Origin: Bacteroides cellulosilyticus
Lineage (GTDB): Bacteria; Bacteroidota; Bacteroidia; Bacteroidales; Bacteroidaceae
Assembly: GCF_020091405.1 (NCBI RefSeq)
Contig: NZ_CP081903.1
Location: 62,001-126,000, forward strand
DNA length: 64,000 nucleotides
Direction of reading: 5' to 3'
The notes under the pieces: model-generated
Told to the model about the DNA's origin: nothing
The model's database searches: none
Seen by the model: only the letters and a program-made list of their open reading frames with translations
In this document: one piece after another, positions 21,652 to 32,000 of the stretch
Layout: every line of letters starts with the position of its first letter
How positions within the stretch are numbered: the first letter of the stretch is position 1
Program-made: the position numbers and the translations under genes

Positions 21652-22776
21652 TCAATTCAGGAATCGTACCATTTCGCAAGCCGCCAGTAAGAAAGCACCT
21701 ACTCCAAAGTTAGCTGTTGAATTGGCATCTACCACTTGTCCCGGAATGGCCTTCTCGCCGATGGGTTGCACATAGCCGATGCGTCCATCCGGTTGCAAAG
21801 CAACAGTCGTCAGATACTTCCAGGCTTTTTCTATTACAGGCTGATAAGTAGCCTTATCCAAAAAGCCGTTATTCATTCCCCACAACAGACCATAAGTAAA
21901 GAAAGCAGTGCCACTGGTTTCCGGTCCGGGAGCATGCTCCGGATCAAGCAGACTCCGTGTCCAGTATCCTTCCGGTTGCTGACAGGCAGCCACAGCTTTT
22001 GCCATCGCACGGTAACGGTCTATATATTCCTGACGATATTTATCCGTTTCAGGCAAATCTTTCAGGACTTTAACCAAGGCAGCTAAAACCCATCCATCTC
22101 CACGAGCCCAGAAATCTTTCTTACCATTCACACTTTTATGTTTAGGATAGATATATTTTCCGTCACGATAATAAAGCGCATCTTCCGGATCGTACATCAG
22201 ACTGTCGGCAAATGCCCAGTACTCATGCAGTTTCTCCAGGTAAAGCGGATTGCCGGTAATCTTATATAGTTTAGTCATCACAGGCATCACCATGTAAAGA
22301 CCGTCAGCCCACCACCAATAATCATTCTTATCTGTACTCATCTGATATTCCATTACTTCGCGGGCACGAGCTATTTTTTGAGTATCCGGTTCTATATTAT
22401 ATAAATCGGCATACGTCTGAAAGCAAATCTGGTAATCACCAAAAAGCACATAGTCATCACTCTCGCCATAGCTGTATTTCCATTCGGCTTTATTATCCGA
22501 CTTAGCACCCTTCCACTGATTATGTTCAGCCCAAGCCTTGGAGTAGTTCATGAAATCGGAGTCACCAGTCAGGAAGAATGCTTCCATATTACCACTATGA
22601 TAAGCTGCATTGTCCCAGAAAGAGCGTCCGTGCTCTGGATTCTGGGTTTGCCAATAGTTGTTCACTTTATAAATAATATCCACAATCTCTTTGGCTTCAT
22701 CCTTAGGGGAAGCACAAGCCGACATTCCGTTCAGACAAAAAGCCAGGACCAGAATGTTTCCGAAATACTTTTTCAT
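21652..22776 (-). CDS. GH105-family unsaturated uronyl hydrolase (YteR-like), probable lipoprotein
   Basis: From the ATG at 22776 the protein has 374 residues. The first residues end in MSAC (Cys21), an acceptable lipobox; an upstream ATG at 22794 is possible. The fold is the (alpha/alpha)6 barrel of GH88/GH105. WWWADGLYM holds Asp158, the expected catalytic acid (compare Asp143 of YteR), and FWARGDGWV is the second family signature. Such enzymes remove 4,5-unsaturated glucuronic or galacturonic acid left by a lyase. That implies a lyase step in this pathway, for instance cleavage of rhamnose-glucuronate caps or of rhamnogalacturonan. It sits downstream of the BNR_4 gene, separated by the 22-bp repeat array. 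Confidence 0.87.
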   Translation of the reverse strand: MKKYFGNILVLAFCLNGMSACASPKDEAKEIVDIIYKVNNYWQTQNPEHGRSFWDNAAYHSGNMEAFFLTGDSDFMNYSKAWAEHNQWKGAKSDNKAEWKYSYGESDDYVLFGDYQICFQTYADLYNIEPDTQKIARAREVMEYQMSTDKNDYWWWADGLYMVMPVMTKLYKITGNPLYLEKLHEYWAFADSLMYDPEDALYYRDGKYIYPKHKSVNGKKDFWARGDGWVLAALVKVLKDLPETDKYRQEYIDRYRAMAKAVAACQQPEGYWTRSLLDPEHAPGPETSGTAFFTYGLLWGMNNGFLDKATYQPVIEKAWKYLTTVALQPDGRIGYVQPIGEKAIPGQVVDANSTANFGVGAFLLAACEMVRFLN

Positions 22777-22845
22777 ACTAATATGCTTATTCATTTAATT
22801 AATCTATTTACCTTATTCATATTCATATCATTAGAGATGCTTCCC

Positions 22846-22977
22846 GTTTCCCCTAATAGAAACGCCCGTTCCCCCTAATAGAAACGTCAGTTTCCTCTAA
22901 TGGGAACGCAAGTTTCCTCTAATGGGAACTATTGTTTCCCTATAGGGGAACTGTAATCTCCTCATATAGAAACGGAA
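22846..22977. repeat. Six tandem 22-bp repeats, each an imperfect palindrome
   Basis: Copies start at 22846, 22868, 22890, 22912, 22934 and 22956, exactly 22 bp each. The core is GTTTCC-CTAATA-GAAAC or GTTTCCTCTAATGGGAAC, an inverted repeat within every unit; copies 5 and 6 are more diverged. The array fills most of the space between the BNR_4 stop and the GH105 start and lies within the presumed operon. There are no unique spacers, so it is not CRISPR. Confidence 0.9.
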
Positions 22978-23032
22978 TTCGCCCTTCGTTGAGAATCAGA
23001 ACATCCTACATGAACTCCGATTTAACTCACTG

Positions 23033-24319
23033 TCATCTCACTTCCAGCACATACACCGGCTGAGGAGCAAAGTCCACCATACGTTCTCCATCCCCTTGCT
23101 TGGTATGTTGCACAAAGAGATGAAGACGGCGTTTTTGCTTCCAAAGTTCCGTATCATGCGACGGTTCCCAGGCATCTACCGGAAAATCCGTCAAATCAGT
23201 AAAAGTCCATTCACCCGTCCCGACTGCTGACGCATGCGCTATTGACACCCGGCTTCCCCGTTCTTCGTCGCGGAAGATGTAGAAGATTTCACCACCATCT
23301 ACCACGATACGCGGACGGGCAATGGGAATCATCTTGGTGCCGCCCCCTTTCAACGAAAAGGGCGTCCGGCGATCCGAAACCTGGCGGTTACGCCACATGG
23401 CACCGTCATGCCATACAATACGGTATTGGGGGATTTCACTGTCGGGATCACGCCAGTAAGTCGCGATATAAGGATTGCCGCCCGCATCGGCACTCATACT
23501 GGTCTGATTGATCAATTCAGAATTTTGCGGAATGCGGCAGGCATATTCCGCATTGTTATAGCGGATAGGCAACTCATACTTCTTGCCATTCGCCTTATAC
23601 CATGTCACGCCATTGTCAAAGGAACGGGCATAACAAAGATCATGGTTCGTCTCCACATGCCACGTTTCACGCCACACCCAGGATAGGTGGATAGTGCCTT
23701 GCTCATCCACATAGAGTTGCCAGTAAGCATTCCTCTTATCTTCACCGTCAATCAGGACATCCTGCACCCGGCTCCATTTCTTCTCTTTCACGGAATAGCG
23801 GTTCATCACCAGATTGCCCCGGCCGGAAGAACCGGAACGGTAGACGAAAAGTAAATCGCCCCCTTTCAGCGGATAGAACTCCGGGTAAGTGACATTTCCT
23901 TCATCTACACCCGTCATAGGTTCCTTATCTCCGAGTTCCAGTGTATACGGAGCCGTGCTGCGGCAATAGTTCAACTTATGTCCGTGATGATCGAACGAGA
24001 GATGCAGATAACCATCCCCGTCCAGCATCATACTTATAATATTATGGGCGTCTTTTACGTTTCCTTTGTATTGTGTCCGGTTCAGCGTCCACCGGTCGGA
24101 ATTCAGTTTCCGCTTACCCAGCACCAGATAACCATCCGCATCATAATAACAGATATATTGCTCATCCCCTTGTGTTACAAGGGAGTTGTTGCGGAATACA
24201 GTTGTGTTGACTGACGTTTGGCTATATCCCTGTCCCACTTCCACAAGCCGGGCCTGCTGTGCCCGGAGTGTGAAAGTCGTTGAGAGAATTAGAAAGAAAA
24301 GGAGAATGTATCTGTTCAT
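23033..24319 (-). CDS. BNR_4-type propeller protein, GH145/PL24/PL25-like (candidate rhamnosidase or lyase)
   Basis: The likely start is the ATG at 24319 (428 residues; signal peptide MNRYILLFFLILSTTFTLRA). The longer frame from 24436 would overlap the DUF2264 gene and lacks a leader. The sequence is BNR-like repeats with a conserved histidine cluster (KDAHNIISM, SFDHHGHKLNY), typical of seven-bladed propellers of Pfam BNR_4. That family includes GH145 alpha-L-rhamnosidases acting on rhamnose-alpha-1,4-glucuronate of arabinogalactan and PL24/PL25 ulvan lyases. Next to DUF2264, GH105 and exo-galactanase genes, removal of rhamnose/glucuronate caps is the best guess. The choice between hydrolase and lyase cannot be made by eye. 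Confidence 0.7.
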   Translation of the reverse strand: MNRYILLFFLILSTTFTLRAQQARLVEVGQGYSQTSVNTTVFRNNSLVTQGDEQYICYYDADGYLVLGKRKLNSDRWTLNRTQYKGNVKDAHNIISMMLDGDGYLHLSFDHHGHKLNYCRSTAPYTLELGDKEPMTGVDEGNVTYPEFYPLKGGDLLFVYRSGSSGRGNLVMNRYSVKEKKWSRVQDVLIDGEDKRNAYWQLYVDEQGTIHLSWVWRETWHVETNHDLCYARSFDNGVTWYKANGKKYELPIRYNNAEYACRIPQNSELINQTSMSADAGGNPYIATYWRDPDSEIPQYRIVWHDGAMWRNRQVSDRRTPFSLKGGGTKMIPIARPRIVVDGGEIFYIFRDEERGSRVSIAHASAVGTGEWTFTDLTDFPVDAWEPSHDTELWKQKRRLHLFVQHTKQGDGERMVDFAPQPVYVLEVR

Positions 24320-24359
24320 GATATCCTTATTTAAGAGGAAAAATAGGCAGCTTACCGTT

Positions 24360-25610
24360 TTAGTCATGATAAGCGTGATCTTTCGGAAAATCTTCTCCGC
24401 CCCATGCTTTCTTTGATGTCCACGGTTGCGGTGCATCCGTCCAGAAAGGAGCGTCAGCGGGCAATCCTAACGGCAGGAAGGCAAGTGAGGCCAAATATAG
24501 GCTGCCATTATTGGTATACCAATCCGATATATTAGGTTGAGAACCGTTGAACCCCAATGTCAGATAGCCTTCCGCATTGAAGTTGTGATTATCACCGAAC
24601 ATACGCTGAATAACGGCGGTCATCGCCGCACGCACCTGTCCGGCAGGCAATTCCTTTGGCAACCAGCCACGCAATGACAGCAAGGCAAGCGGTTGCAGTA
24701 CACCGGTACGGTAAGTAATCGAACGGCCAAAGACCGGGAAAGTACCTTCGGGAGAAACAAAACGTTCCAATATCATGCCGAAACGCTGCATACGCTTCAA
24801 GGCTTTCGGGAAGTTTCCACCTTTTACATTCCAGATATTCTGCTTTCCGCCATTTGTCATCACTTCAAGGCATTCCACATACATGGGATGAATCACAAAA
24901 CTATTGTAATAATCGAAGGCGAAATCCTCTCCGTCACTGTACCAGCCATCTCCCACATACCATTCATCGACTTTACGCAAAGCTGAAGTGATACGGTAAT
25001 AATCCGTCTGGGCACCCGCCTTTTTCAGGAAGCACTCAACAGTTGAAGAGAATAATAACCAATTCGTATAGGGGGGATCTACCCGACGCAGTTGCTGGAA
25101 TTCAGCTATATAACGTTGTTTTGTCAAATCATCCAATGGAACCCACAAAGCGTCATATCCACGCAAAAAGCTTTCAGCTATATAAGCGGCATCCACCAGG
25201 GGTTGTCCCTCTTTCCGCCACAACAGATAATCTTTACTTTCCGGATCTACGGATTGAGCATAGCTCTTTAATGCCCATTCACGCAATTGTTTGCGTTGTT
25301 TTCCTTCCGCCGTATCATCATCGGGCAGTGACAGCCACGGAGCCAGTCCGGCCATCAACCGTCCGAAGCATTCCATATAAGTCACCCGTTTATCACGACC
25401 GTCCCATGTAGGGCTCAACTCTACCAGCATATTTTCCTGCAACTTGCCTTCGCTCATATTGCTGAGTACAGGCGCTGCCATCTGGTACAGAATTCCTGTC
25501 CAAAGTTCACGATCAGACTTTACTTTTTCCGTTTTCTTTTTTGCCGAAACATTGATGGGAACCAGCAAGGCTACAATCAATAGTAGCCACAAATATTTCC
25601 ACGTTTTCAT
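24360..25610 (-). CDS. DUF2264-family secreted protein (possible GH154 beta-glucuronidase)
   Basis: The protein has 416 residues from the ATG at 25610; a TTG three codons upstream is the alternative. It has a signal peptide (MKTWKYLWLLLIVALLVPINVSA). The body looks like an alpha/alpha barrel with family signatures YMECFGRLMAGLAPWL, GEDFAFDYYNSFVIHPMY and VFGRSITYRTG. DUF2264 proteins occur in many Bacteroides PULs, and I recall members being placed in CAZy GH154 with beta-glucuronidase activity. That fits an arabinogalactan locus with glucuronate caps. Acidic and His candidates exist, but I cannot assign catalytic residues. It lies 40 bp upstream of the BNR_4 gene, in the same operon, and follows a promoter-like sequence. 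Confidence 0.8.
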   Translation of the reverse strand: MKTWKYLWLLLIVALLVPINVSAKKKTEKVKSDRELWTGILYQMAAPVLSNMSEGKLQENMLVELSPTWDGRDKRVTYMECFGRLMAGLAPWLSLPDDDTAEGKQRKQLREWALKSYAQSVDPESKDYLLWRKEGQPLVDAAYIAESFLRGYDALWVPLDDLTKQRYIAEFQQLRRVDPPYTNWLLFSSTVECFLKKAGAQTDYYRITSALRKVDEWYVGDGWYSDGEDFAFDYYNSFVIHPMYVECLEVMTNGGKQNIWNVKGGNFPKALKRMQRFGMILERFVSPEGTFPVFGRSITYRTGVLQPLALLSLRGWLPKELPAGQVRAAMTAVIQRMFGDNHNFNAEGYLTLGFNGSQPNISDWYTNNGSLYLASLAFLPLGLPADAPFWTDAPQPWTSKKAWGGEDFPKDHAYHD

Positions 25611-25642
25611 GATATTCAATTATAAGTTGTTTTTCATCGCTG

Positions 25643-25700
25643 CAAATATATCTGTTTTCAGACAAACCGAACTACTAAAATTATTTCAAAAAGGGTGCAT
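25643..25700 (-). promoter_or_regulatory. Candidate internal promoter: TATATTTG plus ATGCACCCTTTTTG box
   Basis: The minus strand reads TATATTTG at 25650-25643 and ATGCACCCTTTTTG at 25700-25687, 36 bp upstream. It lies between the GH43_24 and DUF2264 genes, suggesting the DUF2264-BNR-GH105 segment can start its own transcript. Confidence 0.5.
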
Positions 25701-25743
25701 AATCGACCATTCTATAGATAAATGGCAGATTTTCACTCCACAC

Positions 25744-26871
25744 TCACCACTTATCAACCCACTCTATAAATGGAATTCCTTTTTCATTAAAACGAACAGG
25801 CAACCAAATATACCTCGAATCCGACAGGCTTTTCGGACGCCACGCATCTGCCATAAACATGTATCCACCATCCTTTAGTGGCAGTATGTAGGTACTTTGT
25901 CCTCCAAAAGTAATTTTCGCATCTTTACCTACACAAGGATTGGGTAATTGCGACCATTCCCCCAGAATTGAAGAAGCAGTCATCAGGCGGGCTTCGTTCG
26001 GTTCCCATCCTGTGCATCCGGAAGCTATCATCCAATAAGTTCCATCCTTCTTAAATATAGCCGGCGCTTCATTATGTCCGCCGGGAAATATACGAATGTA
26101 CTTTCCGGTATGGCTCAGATAATCATCAGACAATTCTGCTATGTGGAGCGTCAGGTTCTCTTCTGAGGAATAAATATGGTAGGCTGTGCCGTCATCGTCC
26201 ACAAACAAGGTCATATCGCGGGACATCTGCCCGTCACCTTCCAGGTCACGTTTCACAAACATTCCCTTATTGACAGCCTCACGCCACTCCGGAGTCCACC
26301 ATTCATAATCTTTCGGATTCCAGGTAAGCTTCTGCTCCTCCCGTGTCATATTCAGCGGATAGACGCCTGGATTCACACGCCCCGAGCGAATAAACCGATA
26401 AGGTCCCGCCGGGGTATCGCTTACCGCAACTCCGGCACGGGAAGGGCCATATCCTCTTCCTTTAAGTTCCAAATGGAACCACATTACGTATTTTCCTGTT
26501 TTCTGATTATAAATAACTTTAGGACGTTCTATGATACATCCTTTCTCTATATCACTTCCTGTTTCGTCAGATACAGCCAAAGCTACACCTTCGTACTTCC
26601 AGTTACGCAAATCGGCTGACGAATAACATGTCACTCCCACCTGCGTCGTAAAACCGGAAGAAGGCCGGTGCTCTCCAAACCAGTAGTATTTTCCATTGTT
26701 GAAGAGGATACCGCCGCCATGGGCGTTAATAACATTACCGTCTGTATCTTTCCAGACTTCACCGGAAACTATATCTTTCGTACCAATCGAAGTGTTTTGC
26801 GCGAAAAGAATGGTTTGAAAGAAAAAAGAAAGGAATAAGAAACATCCTGTTATATTCAAATATTTACTCAT
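25744..26871 (-). CDS. GH43 subfamily-24-type exo-beta-1,3-galactanase
   Basis: This 375-residue protein has a signal peptide (about 1-24) and one propeller domain. The signature VINAHGGGILFNNGKYYWFGE-like start, ERPKVIY (Glu115), SSEENLT (Glu237/Glu238) and FGGQST (Gln325) match GH43_24 enzymes, which use Glu as acid and an unusual Gln in place of the base. I placed these by motif, not alignment. Such enzymes release galactose, or side-chain-bearing units, from the end of beta-1,3-galactan, the arabinogalactan backbone. A close paralogue forms the N-terminal half of the 43858-45744 protein in PUL-2. The gene follows SusD after a strong hairpin (26893-26979). Confidence 0.87.
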   Translation of the reverse strand: MSKYLNITGCFLFLSFFFQTILFAQNTSIGTKDIVSGEVWKDTDGNVINAHGGGILFNNGKYYWFGEHRPSSGFTTQVGVTCYSSADLRNWKYEGVALAVSDETGSDIEKGCIIERPKVIYNQKTGKYVMWFHLELKGRGYGPSRAGVAVSDTPAGPYRFIRSGRVNPGVYPLNMTREEQKLTWNPKDYEWWTPEWREAVNKGMFVKRDLEGDGQMSRDMTLFVDDDGTAYHIYSSEENLTLHIAELSDDYLSHTGKYIRIFPGGHNEAPAIFKKDGTYWMIASGCTGWEPNEARLMTASSILGEWSQLPNPCVGKDAKITFGGQSTYILPLKDGGYMFMADAWRPKSLSDSRYIWLPVRFNEKGIPFIEWVDKW

Positions 26872-26892
26872 ATCTTCATATCTTTAAAAAGA

Positions 26893-26979
26893 AAAGAGGT
26901 TGTGTCAAAATCACTTTGTGTATTCCGAACGAATGACGATTCGCCTCTACAAGCACAGTACTTTTGACCCAACCTCTTT
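26893..26979 (-). terminator. 18-bp-armed stem-loop after SusD
   Basis: Arms 26893-26910 and 26962-26979 match at 17 of 18 positions. The 51-nt loop holds a second small hairpin (CGAAT/ATTCG). It lies 38 nt after the SusD stop. It would partly terminate transcription or protect the SusCD message, lowering expression of the following enzyme genes. Confidence 0.75.
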
Positions 26980-27016
26980 ATTTAAGAACTAAACCTATAG
27001 AAATCCTCCAACCTGA

Positions 27017-29056
27017 TTATTCACTCTTATCCTCATCAGCAACAGCTTCTTCCCAAGTTTCCCACATCGGTACACTAGCATCATATCCATCGTAACCGTA
27101 ATTTTGAGCAAGCTGCCCTTTATTATTCGCAGTAATAGCACTATTCGGAACCGGCCAGAAAAGGTTACGCTTATCCATATAATAATTCAGAGTCTTGCCA
27201 TTGGAAACGATGTCACCCTTATTATACAAAGAATAATGAATGATACGTTGATACCAGTAGCTTCCGCCAACATTATCCGTACCTTGCTGTTTATCCCAAT
27301 TGTCTTTACTATAAATATTTCCCCATTCATCAGGTTTGCCGCTCAATGCCAGACAAAGAGATACGCGGGTCAACTCTACATTGCGCCATTCTTCCAGATA
27401 AAGTTCACGAGCGCGTTCGTTCATGATATCACCAATAGTCACGGTTCCAGCTGCATAAAGTTGTGAACATTTAGCACGTTTACGTACTTCATTTACATCT
27501 GATGTGGCATCCTTACCCTGATAATATTTAGCTTCAGCACGCAGCAGATAAGTTTCTGCCAAACGATACAGATACCAGTTTGCATTAGCACCGGAACCAG
27601 CTGCACCTTGAAAGTCATTGGCTCCCATATTAGCCTCATTGCGCACATCTTCCAAATAGATCTTATAGTGAGGGAAATCAAACCAATCACGAATTGTATC
27701 ATTACAGAGTAAAGCTCCCTTAGGAGTTGTGATAACAGGTTTACCATCTTTATCTACCCCCCAAACATCTTCAGGTGAATAGAGCATAAAGTTCTGACCA
27801 TAATATTTAGAATCCTTATTATTGTAAGTCAAGTCCTCCATATTTACCCAGTTTCCTACTTTTGAGTTATGGCGAAGGTCTTCCTTATCTTCCACACCAT
27901 TCACTACCCAAAGTCCATGTTGAGCAAAATGAGTAGCACGAACAGTAGCAATACCACGGCCAAAAGCACGTGTAAAGTCAGTAGTAGCTTCATACTTGCC
28001 ATTATTACGTGCATAACGTTCACCGGCTGTTTTACTATCAGGTGTCTTCAGGTTACCGTCACTCCAGAAAGGACCAAAAATACGCATAGATAAGAAGTTC
28101 ACAAATGACTCATCCGTACAGTTAGGCATTCCCATAATAACTTCTTTATTCGCAGCGATCATCTTGTTTTCAGGACGATGCAAGTCCCAGATCACGTTAC
28201 GGGTAATCTTCCATGTCTGCGTTTCACCGCCATCATTCGCATTACCAAAACTTTCCGTCATCAGTGATAATCCCGACTGATCAATCAAAATATCCGCTTG
28301 CTTCTCAGCCTTTTCAAACTGGCCCGTTGCCAAATAACATTTGATAAGCAATTGACGACATGCTTCTTTATTCACCATACCAATGTAACGGGTATCATTC
28401 TGCACAGGCACCCATTCCACAGCTTTCTCCATATCCTGAGTAATCATATCCAGGATTTCTTCTTTCTTGGTAGACCGATAGTTTCGTTTGGGCACTTCCA
28501 GCGTCTTTGTTACCAAAGGAATATCACCAAACTGCATCACCAGGTTCAAATAACGGTAAGCACGATGGAAATAAGCACGCCCTTTATAGGCATTTTTTGT
28601 TTCCTCACTCAATGCAGTCACTTTGTCTATAAAGGACAATATAGTGTTGGCATGCTTGATACCTGTGAAACCTTCGTTCCAGAAGTACATGATTCGGTTG
28701 TCATCACCGTTGTTCAAACCACTGGTAGGTTGCAACTGATTGGCAAAATTACCATACACACCACCTGTACCATCAGTTTTACCATACAGAGAAAGTTCTG
28801 AAAATAGATATTCCGTACCAAGAGGTATGCTGATATTACAATCACCACTGCTATAGTGGAATGCCCAAGTGCGGAGATGACGGTCAGCCATAGCCAATAC
28901 AGCTTCCAGACCAGATTCAGTGGCAAAAGTAGTCTCAGGTTCATAGAACGACAGAGGATCCGGTTTCAAAAAGTTGTCAGTGCATGCACTGAATACTGCT
29001 ATTCCTGTAAGGAGCAATACACCCTTAGAGAGCTTATTCTTAATATAATTATTCAT
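27017..29056 (-). CDS. SusD/RagB-family surface lipoprotein
   Basis: The protein has 679 residues with lipobox FSAC (Cys25). SusD-like features: the N-terminal segment after CTDNFLKPDP, the TPR-like helical block (YKGRAYFHRAYRYLNLVMQFGDIPLVTK), and the C-terminal block with ETYLLRAEAKYYQG and LYLEEWRNVELTR. SusD proteins cap the SusC channel and bind glycan at the cell surface. Its start is 12 bp after the SusC stop, the usual SusCD arrangement. It is longer than average for the family. The ligand is inferred from the locus to be a beta-1,3-galactan-containing glycan. Confidence 0.93.
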   Translation of the reverse strand: MNNYIKNKLSKGVLLLTGIAVFSACTDNFLKPDPLSFYEPETTFATESGLEAVLAMADRHLRTWAFHYSSGDCNISIPLGTEYLFSELSLYGKTDGTGGVYGNFANQLQPTSGLNNGDDNRIMYFWNEGFTGIKHANTILSFIDKVTALSEETKNAYKGRAYFHRAYRYLNLVMQFGDIPLVTKTLEVPKRNYRSTKKEEILDMITQDMEKAVEWVPVQNDTRYIGMVNKEACRQLLIKCYLATGQFEKAEKQADILIDQSGLSLMTESFGNANDGGETQTWKITRNVIWDLHRPENKMIAANKEVIMGMPNCTDESFVNFLSMRIFGPFWSDGNLKTPDSKTAGERYARNNGKYEATTDFTRAFGRGIATVRATHFAQHGLWVVNGVEDKEDLRHNSKVGNWVNMEDLTYNNKDSKYYGQNFMLYSPEDVWGVDKDGKPVITTPKGALLCNDTIRDWFDFPHYKIYLEDVRNEANMGANDFQGAAGSGANANWYLYRLAETYLLRAEAKYYQGKDATSDVNEVRKRAKCSQLYAAGTVTIGDIMNERARELYLEEWRNVELTRVSLCLALSGKPDEWGNIYSKDNWDKQQGTDNVGGSYWYQRIIHYSLYNKGDIVSNGKTLNYYMDKRNLFWPVPNSAITANNKGQLAQNYGYDGYDASVPMWETWEEAVADEDKSE

Positions 29057-29068
29057 TGTTTCAACAGT

Positions 29069-32000
29069 TTAAAGAGTTAAGTTTAATCCGAATGTAAAAG
29101 TACGGGTAGCCAAGCCACCGGTTTCCGGGTCTGCATATTCCCAGTCTGCCGCCCAGGTCGCTACGTTACGAACAGTACCAAAGAGTTTTACACGTTCCAG
29201 CTGTATCTTCTTCGTCCACGCTTGCGGCAAGGTGTAAGCCACAGAAATATTGTCCAGACGAATGAAGGAACGATTGTGCAACTTCTGTACACCCTTAGCG
29301 CCATTCGGACCATAGGCATCGAGACGCGCATACTCATTAGTCGGACTTTCAGGTGTCCAGTATCTCTTCTTGAAAGTATTGCTGTTATAAGTAATCAATG
29401 AACCGCCATTATCCTGATTCAGATAATAACCTTCCAGACTCTTATGTCCCATATAGGAATACATGCTGAAAGAAATATTGAGATCCTTCCAGAGAGTGAA
29501 CTCATTACGGAACGACCAATGGATAGGCGGATTTTTCTTACCCAGGAACACTTTGTCCTTCTCATTGTAAACCGGCGTACCGTCTTCTTTATCGTCAGCA
29601 GTATAGTGGTTCACTACTTTCGGATCGCCCGGACGTTGTCCTACCTTAGCTGCTTCTGCAGCCTCATCAGCCTGCCAAATACCATCCATCTCATAATCCC
29701 AGATAGTACCAATGGATTGTCCGATAAACCAACCGTTGCTTGTGTCGTCCATCTCTTTACGACCAATCACTTCTCCGGCTTCATTGAGCACGTCTTCGTA
29801 TTCATAATAAAGATGCTTGATTTCATTCTTATAGATGGAAAAGCTTAAAGTAGAGCGCCATTCGAAATCCCGATTCTGAATATTCAGGGTATTTAATGAA
29901 AGCTCGAAACCTCTGTTCTGCACTTCACCCAAATTGGTAGTAATGCTTCCAAATCCGGTAAATCCCGGCAGACGTTGTCCCATAATCATATCATGCGTCT
30001 TCATAATATAATATTCAGCACTACCCGTGATGCGATCATTCAGGAATCCGAAGTCCAAACCAAAATTTAAAGCTTCCGTTTTCTCCCATTGCAGATTCGG
30101 ATTAGACAAACGGTCCATACCCAAATACTTAACATCTACTGTACCGCCATTAGCAACCAAATACCCCATTGTAGCCCCTGCTCCGGCACCCAGATTGGCA
30201 AGAGCAATATAAGGGTCTTTCAACGAACGGTTACCGTTCTTACCCCAAGAGACACGCAATTTACCGGTACTCATCGGCTCCCAATTAAAGAACTTTTCAT
30301 TGGTAAAATTCCATGCAGCAGATATAGAAGGGAAGGTAGCCCACGGATTGTTGGCACCGAAAGCGCAATAACCATCACGACGAACCGTACCAGTAATCAT
30401 ATAGCGATCATCGTAAGAATAGAACAGACGTGCCATATAAGCAGCAGCCGTTTCGTGCGTATCATTTGAAGAAAAACTACTCAGCGTCTTGCTACCATTG
30501 CTGGTATTATGAAATCCCAAGGCATCCGAGGGTAATATCTTGCGTGCGTTAATCTTATCCTGCCAAAAACGGCGTTCTTCTGCTTCCTGCACCAAAGTAA
30601 GAATAAAGTGATGCTTTTGAGCCAATGTATAATCCCATGTAATAGTATTATTCAAAGACCAATCAAAACGTTTACTTTGTTCACGATTTACGCCCTGGCT
30701 ATCCGGATTAGAGTCAGGTTTGGCAGCTGACATAAAGTAGCGGTCATAGAAAAATTGATAACGAGGAGCTATATTGAAATCATAAGTGATTCCAAAAGGC
30801 AATTTTACTTTGGCATTGAAAATAGTATTCAACACAGTATAGCCCTTCTCCAGATCCAGATACTGACGTTCAAAGTCATAGTTGTAGCCCCATTTCTTAT
30901 TGGAACCCATCGGATATTGGCAATAGCTACCATCTTCGTTACGATAAGTGGAGTAAGGACTGTTTCGCAACATATTGGCATCCCAGTAATCCGTACCAAG
31001 ATTTACAGAAATATCACCGTCACTACGATCCTGGAAATTAACGTTCGTTCCTATTTCCAACCAGTCGGTTACTTTGCCATTCACCTTCAAATTGGCACGA
31101 ATAGCATTGTAATCATTGCCTCTCACTGCTCCTTCATTCTTCAGATAACCGATAGACATATAATAATTCATCCGGTCACCGGCTCCGGAAATGCTTGCCG
31201 TATAATCCTGATTGATGCCTGTTCGGAAAGTACGATCGTACCAGTCGTACGTGTTTCCGGCCAAATAGTTAGCCAAAACACCATCTTCCAGTCCCAAACG
31301 CTTTGCATAAATACTGGCATCCGATTCCCCACTCTCATTTGAAGTGAACGCTCTCCATTGGTCAACAGAGATGCCATACCGACCCAAATTCGCAGGATTA
31401 TCATAATAACCGGCAGCACGGTTATATATATATTCTTGTACGGGCTTGCCATCAGAGCCTATTATATCTTTACCGTTCTCATCCTTCTTGTTTTTCCATT
31501 GTCCAGCTGCATACGCTCCATAAACACCGGTAAAAGGGTCAGTGGCATAAGTATCTTTCTTATACCAGTCTTCACGATATCTCATATAGCCGTTGGCATC
31601 ATAAACATCACGATATTCACTCTTTGTATTGATACCAAGAGTAGCAGTAAAATTGATGGTCGGCTTACCTGACTTACCTTTTTTAGTCGTAATAATTATA
31701 ACGCCATTGGCAGCTTTAGCACCATAAACAGCAGCAGAAGAGGCGTCTTTCAATACATCAATCTGGCCAATATCATTCGGATTAATTTCAGAAAGTTCAC
31801 CATAAAACTGCATACCATCAAGGATAATCAACGGATCATTATGTCCACCATCCGTATATACAGAACGCTGACCACGAATCTGCATAGAACCACCACCCTT
31901 AGCAGAAGCATCGTAACCGACATTCAACCCCGGTGTACCACGCAATACATCTTGCACAGTCTTGGGAGCCTCATTTGCCAACTTATCTGGACGAATCTGG

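Noticed and set aside
22846..22977. Possible CRISPR array
   Set aside because: The 22-bp units are contiguous with no unique spacers, and no cas genes are present.
24320..24436. N-terminal extension of the BNR_4 gene
   Set aside because: It overlaps the DUF2264 gene, and the internal ATG at 24319 gives a clean signal peptide.
26893..26979. Miniature insertion element (MITE)
   Set aside because: No target-site duplication could be seen at the ends of the inverted repeat, so a terminator-like role is the simpler reading.
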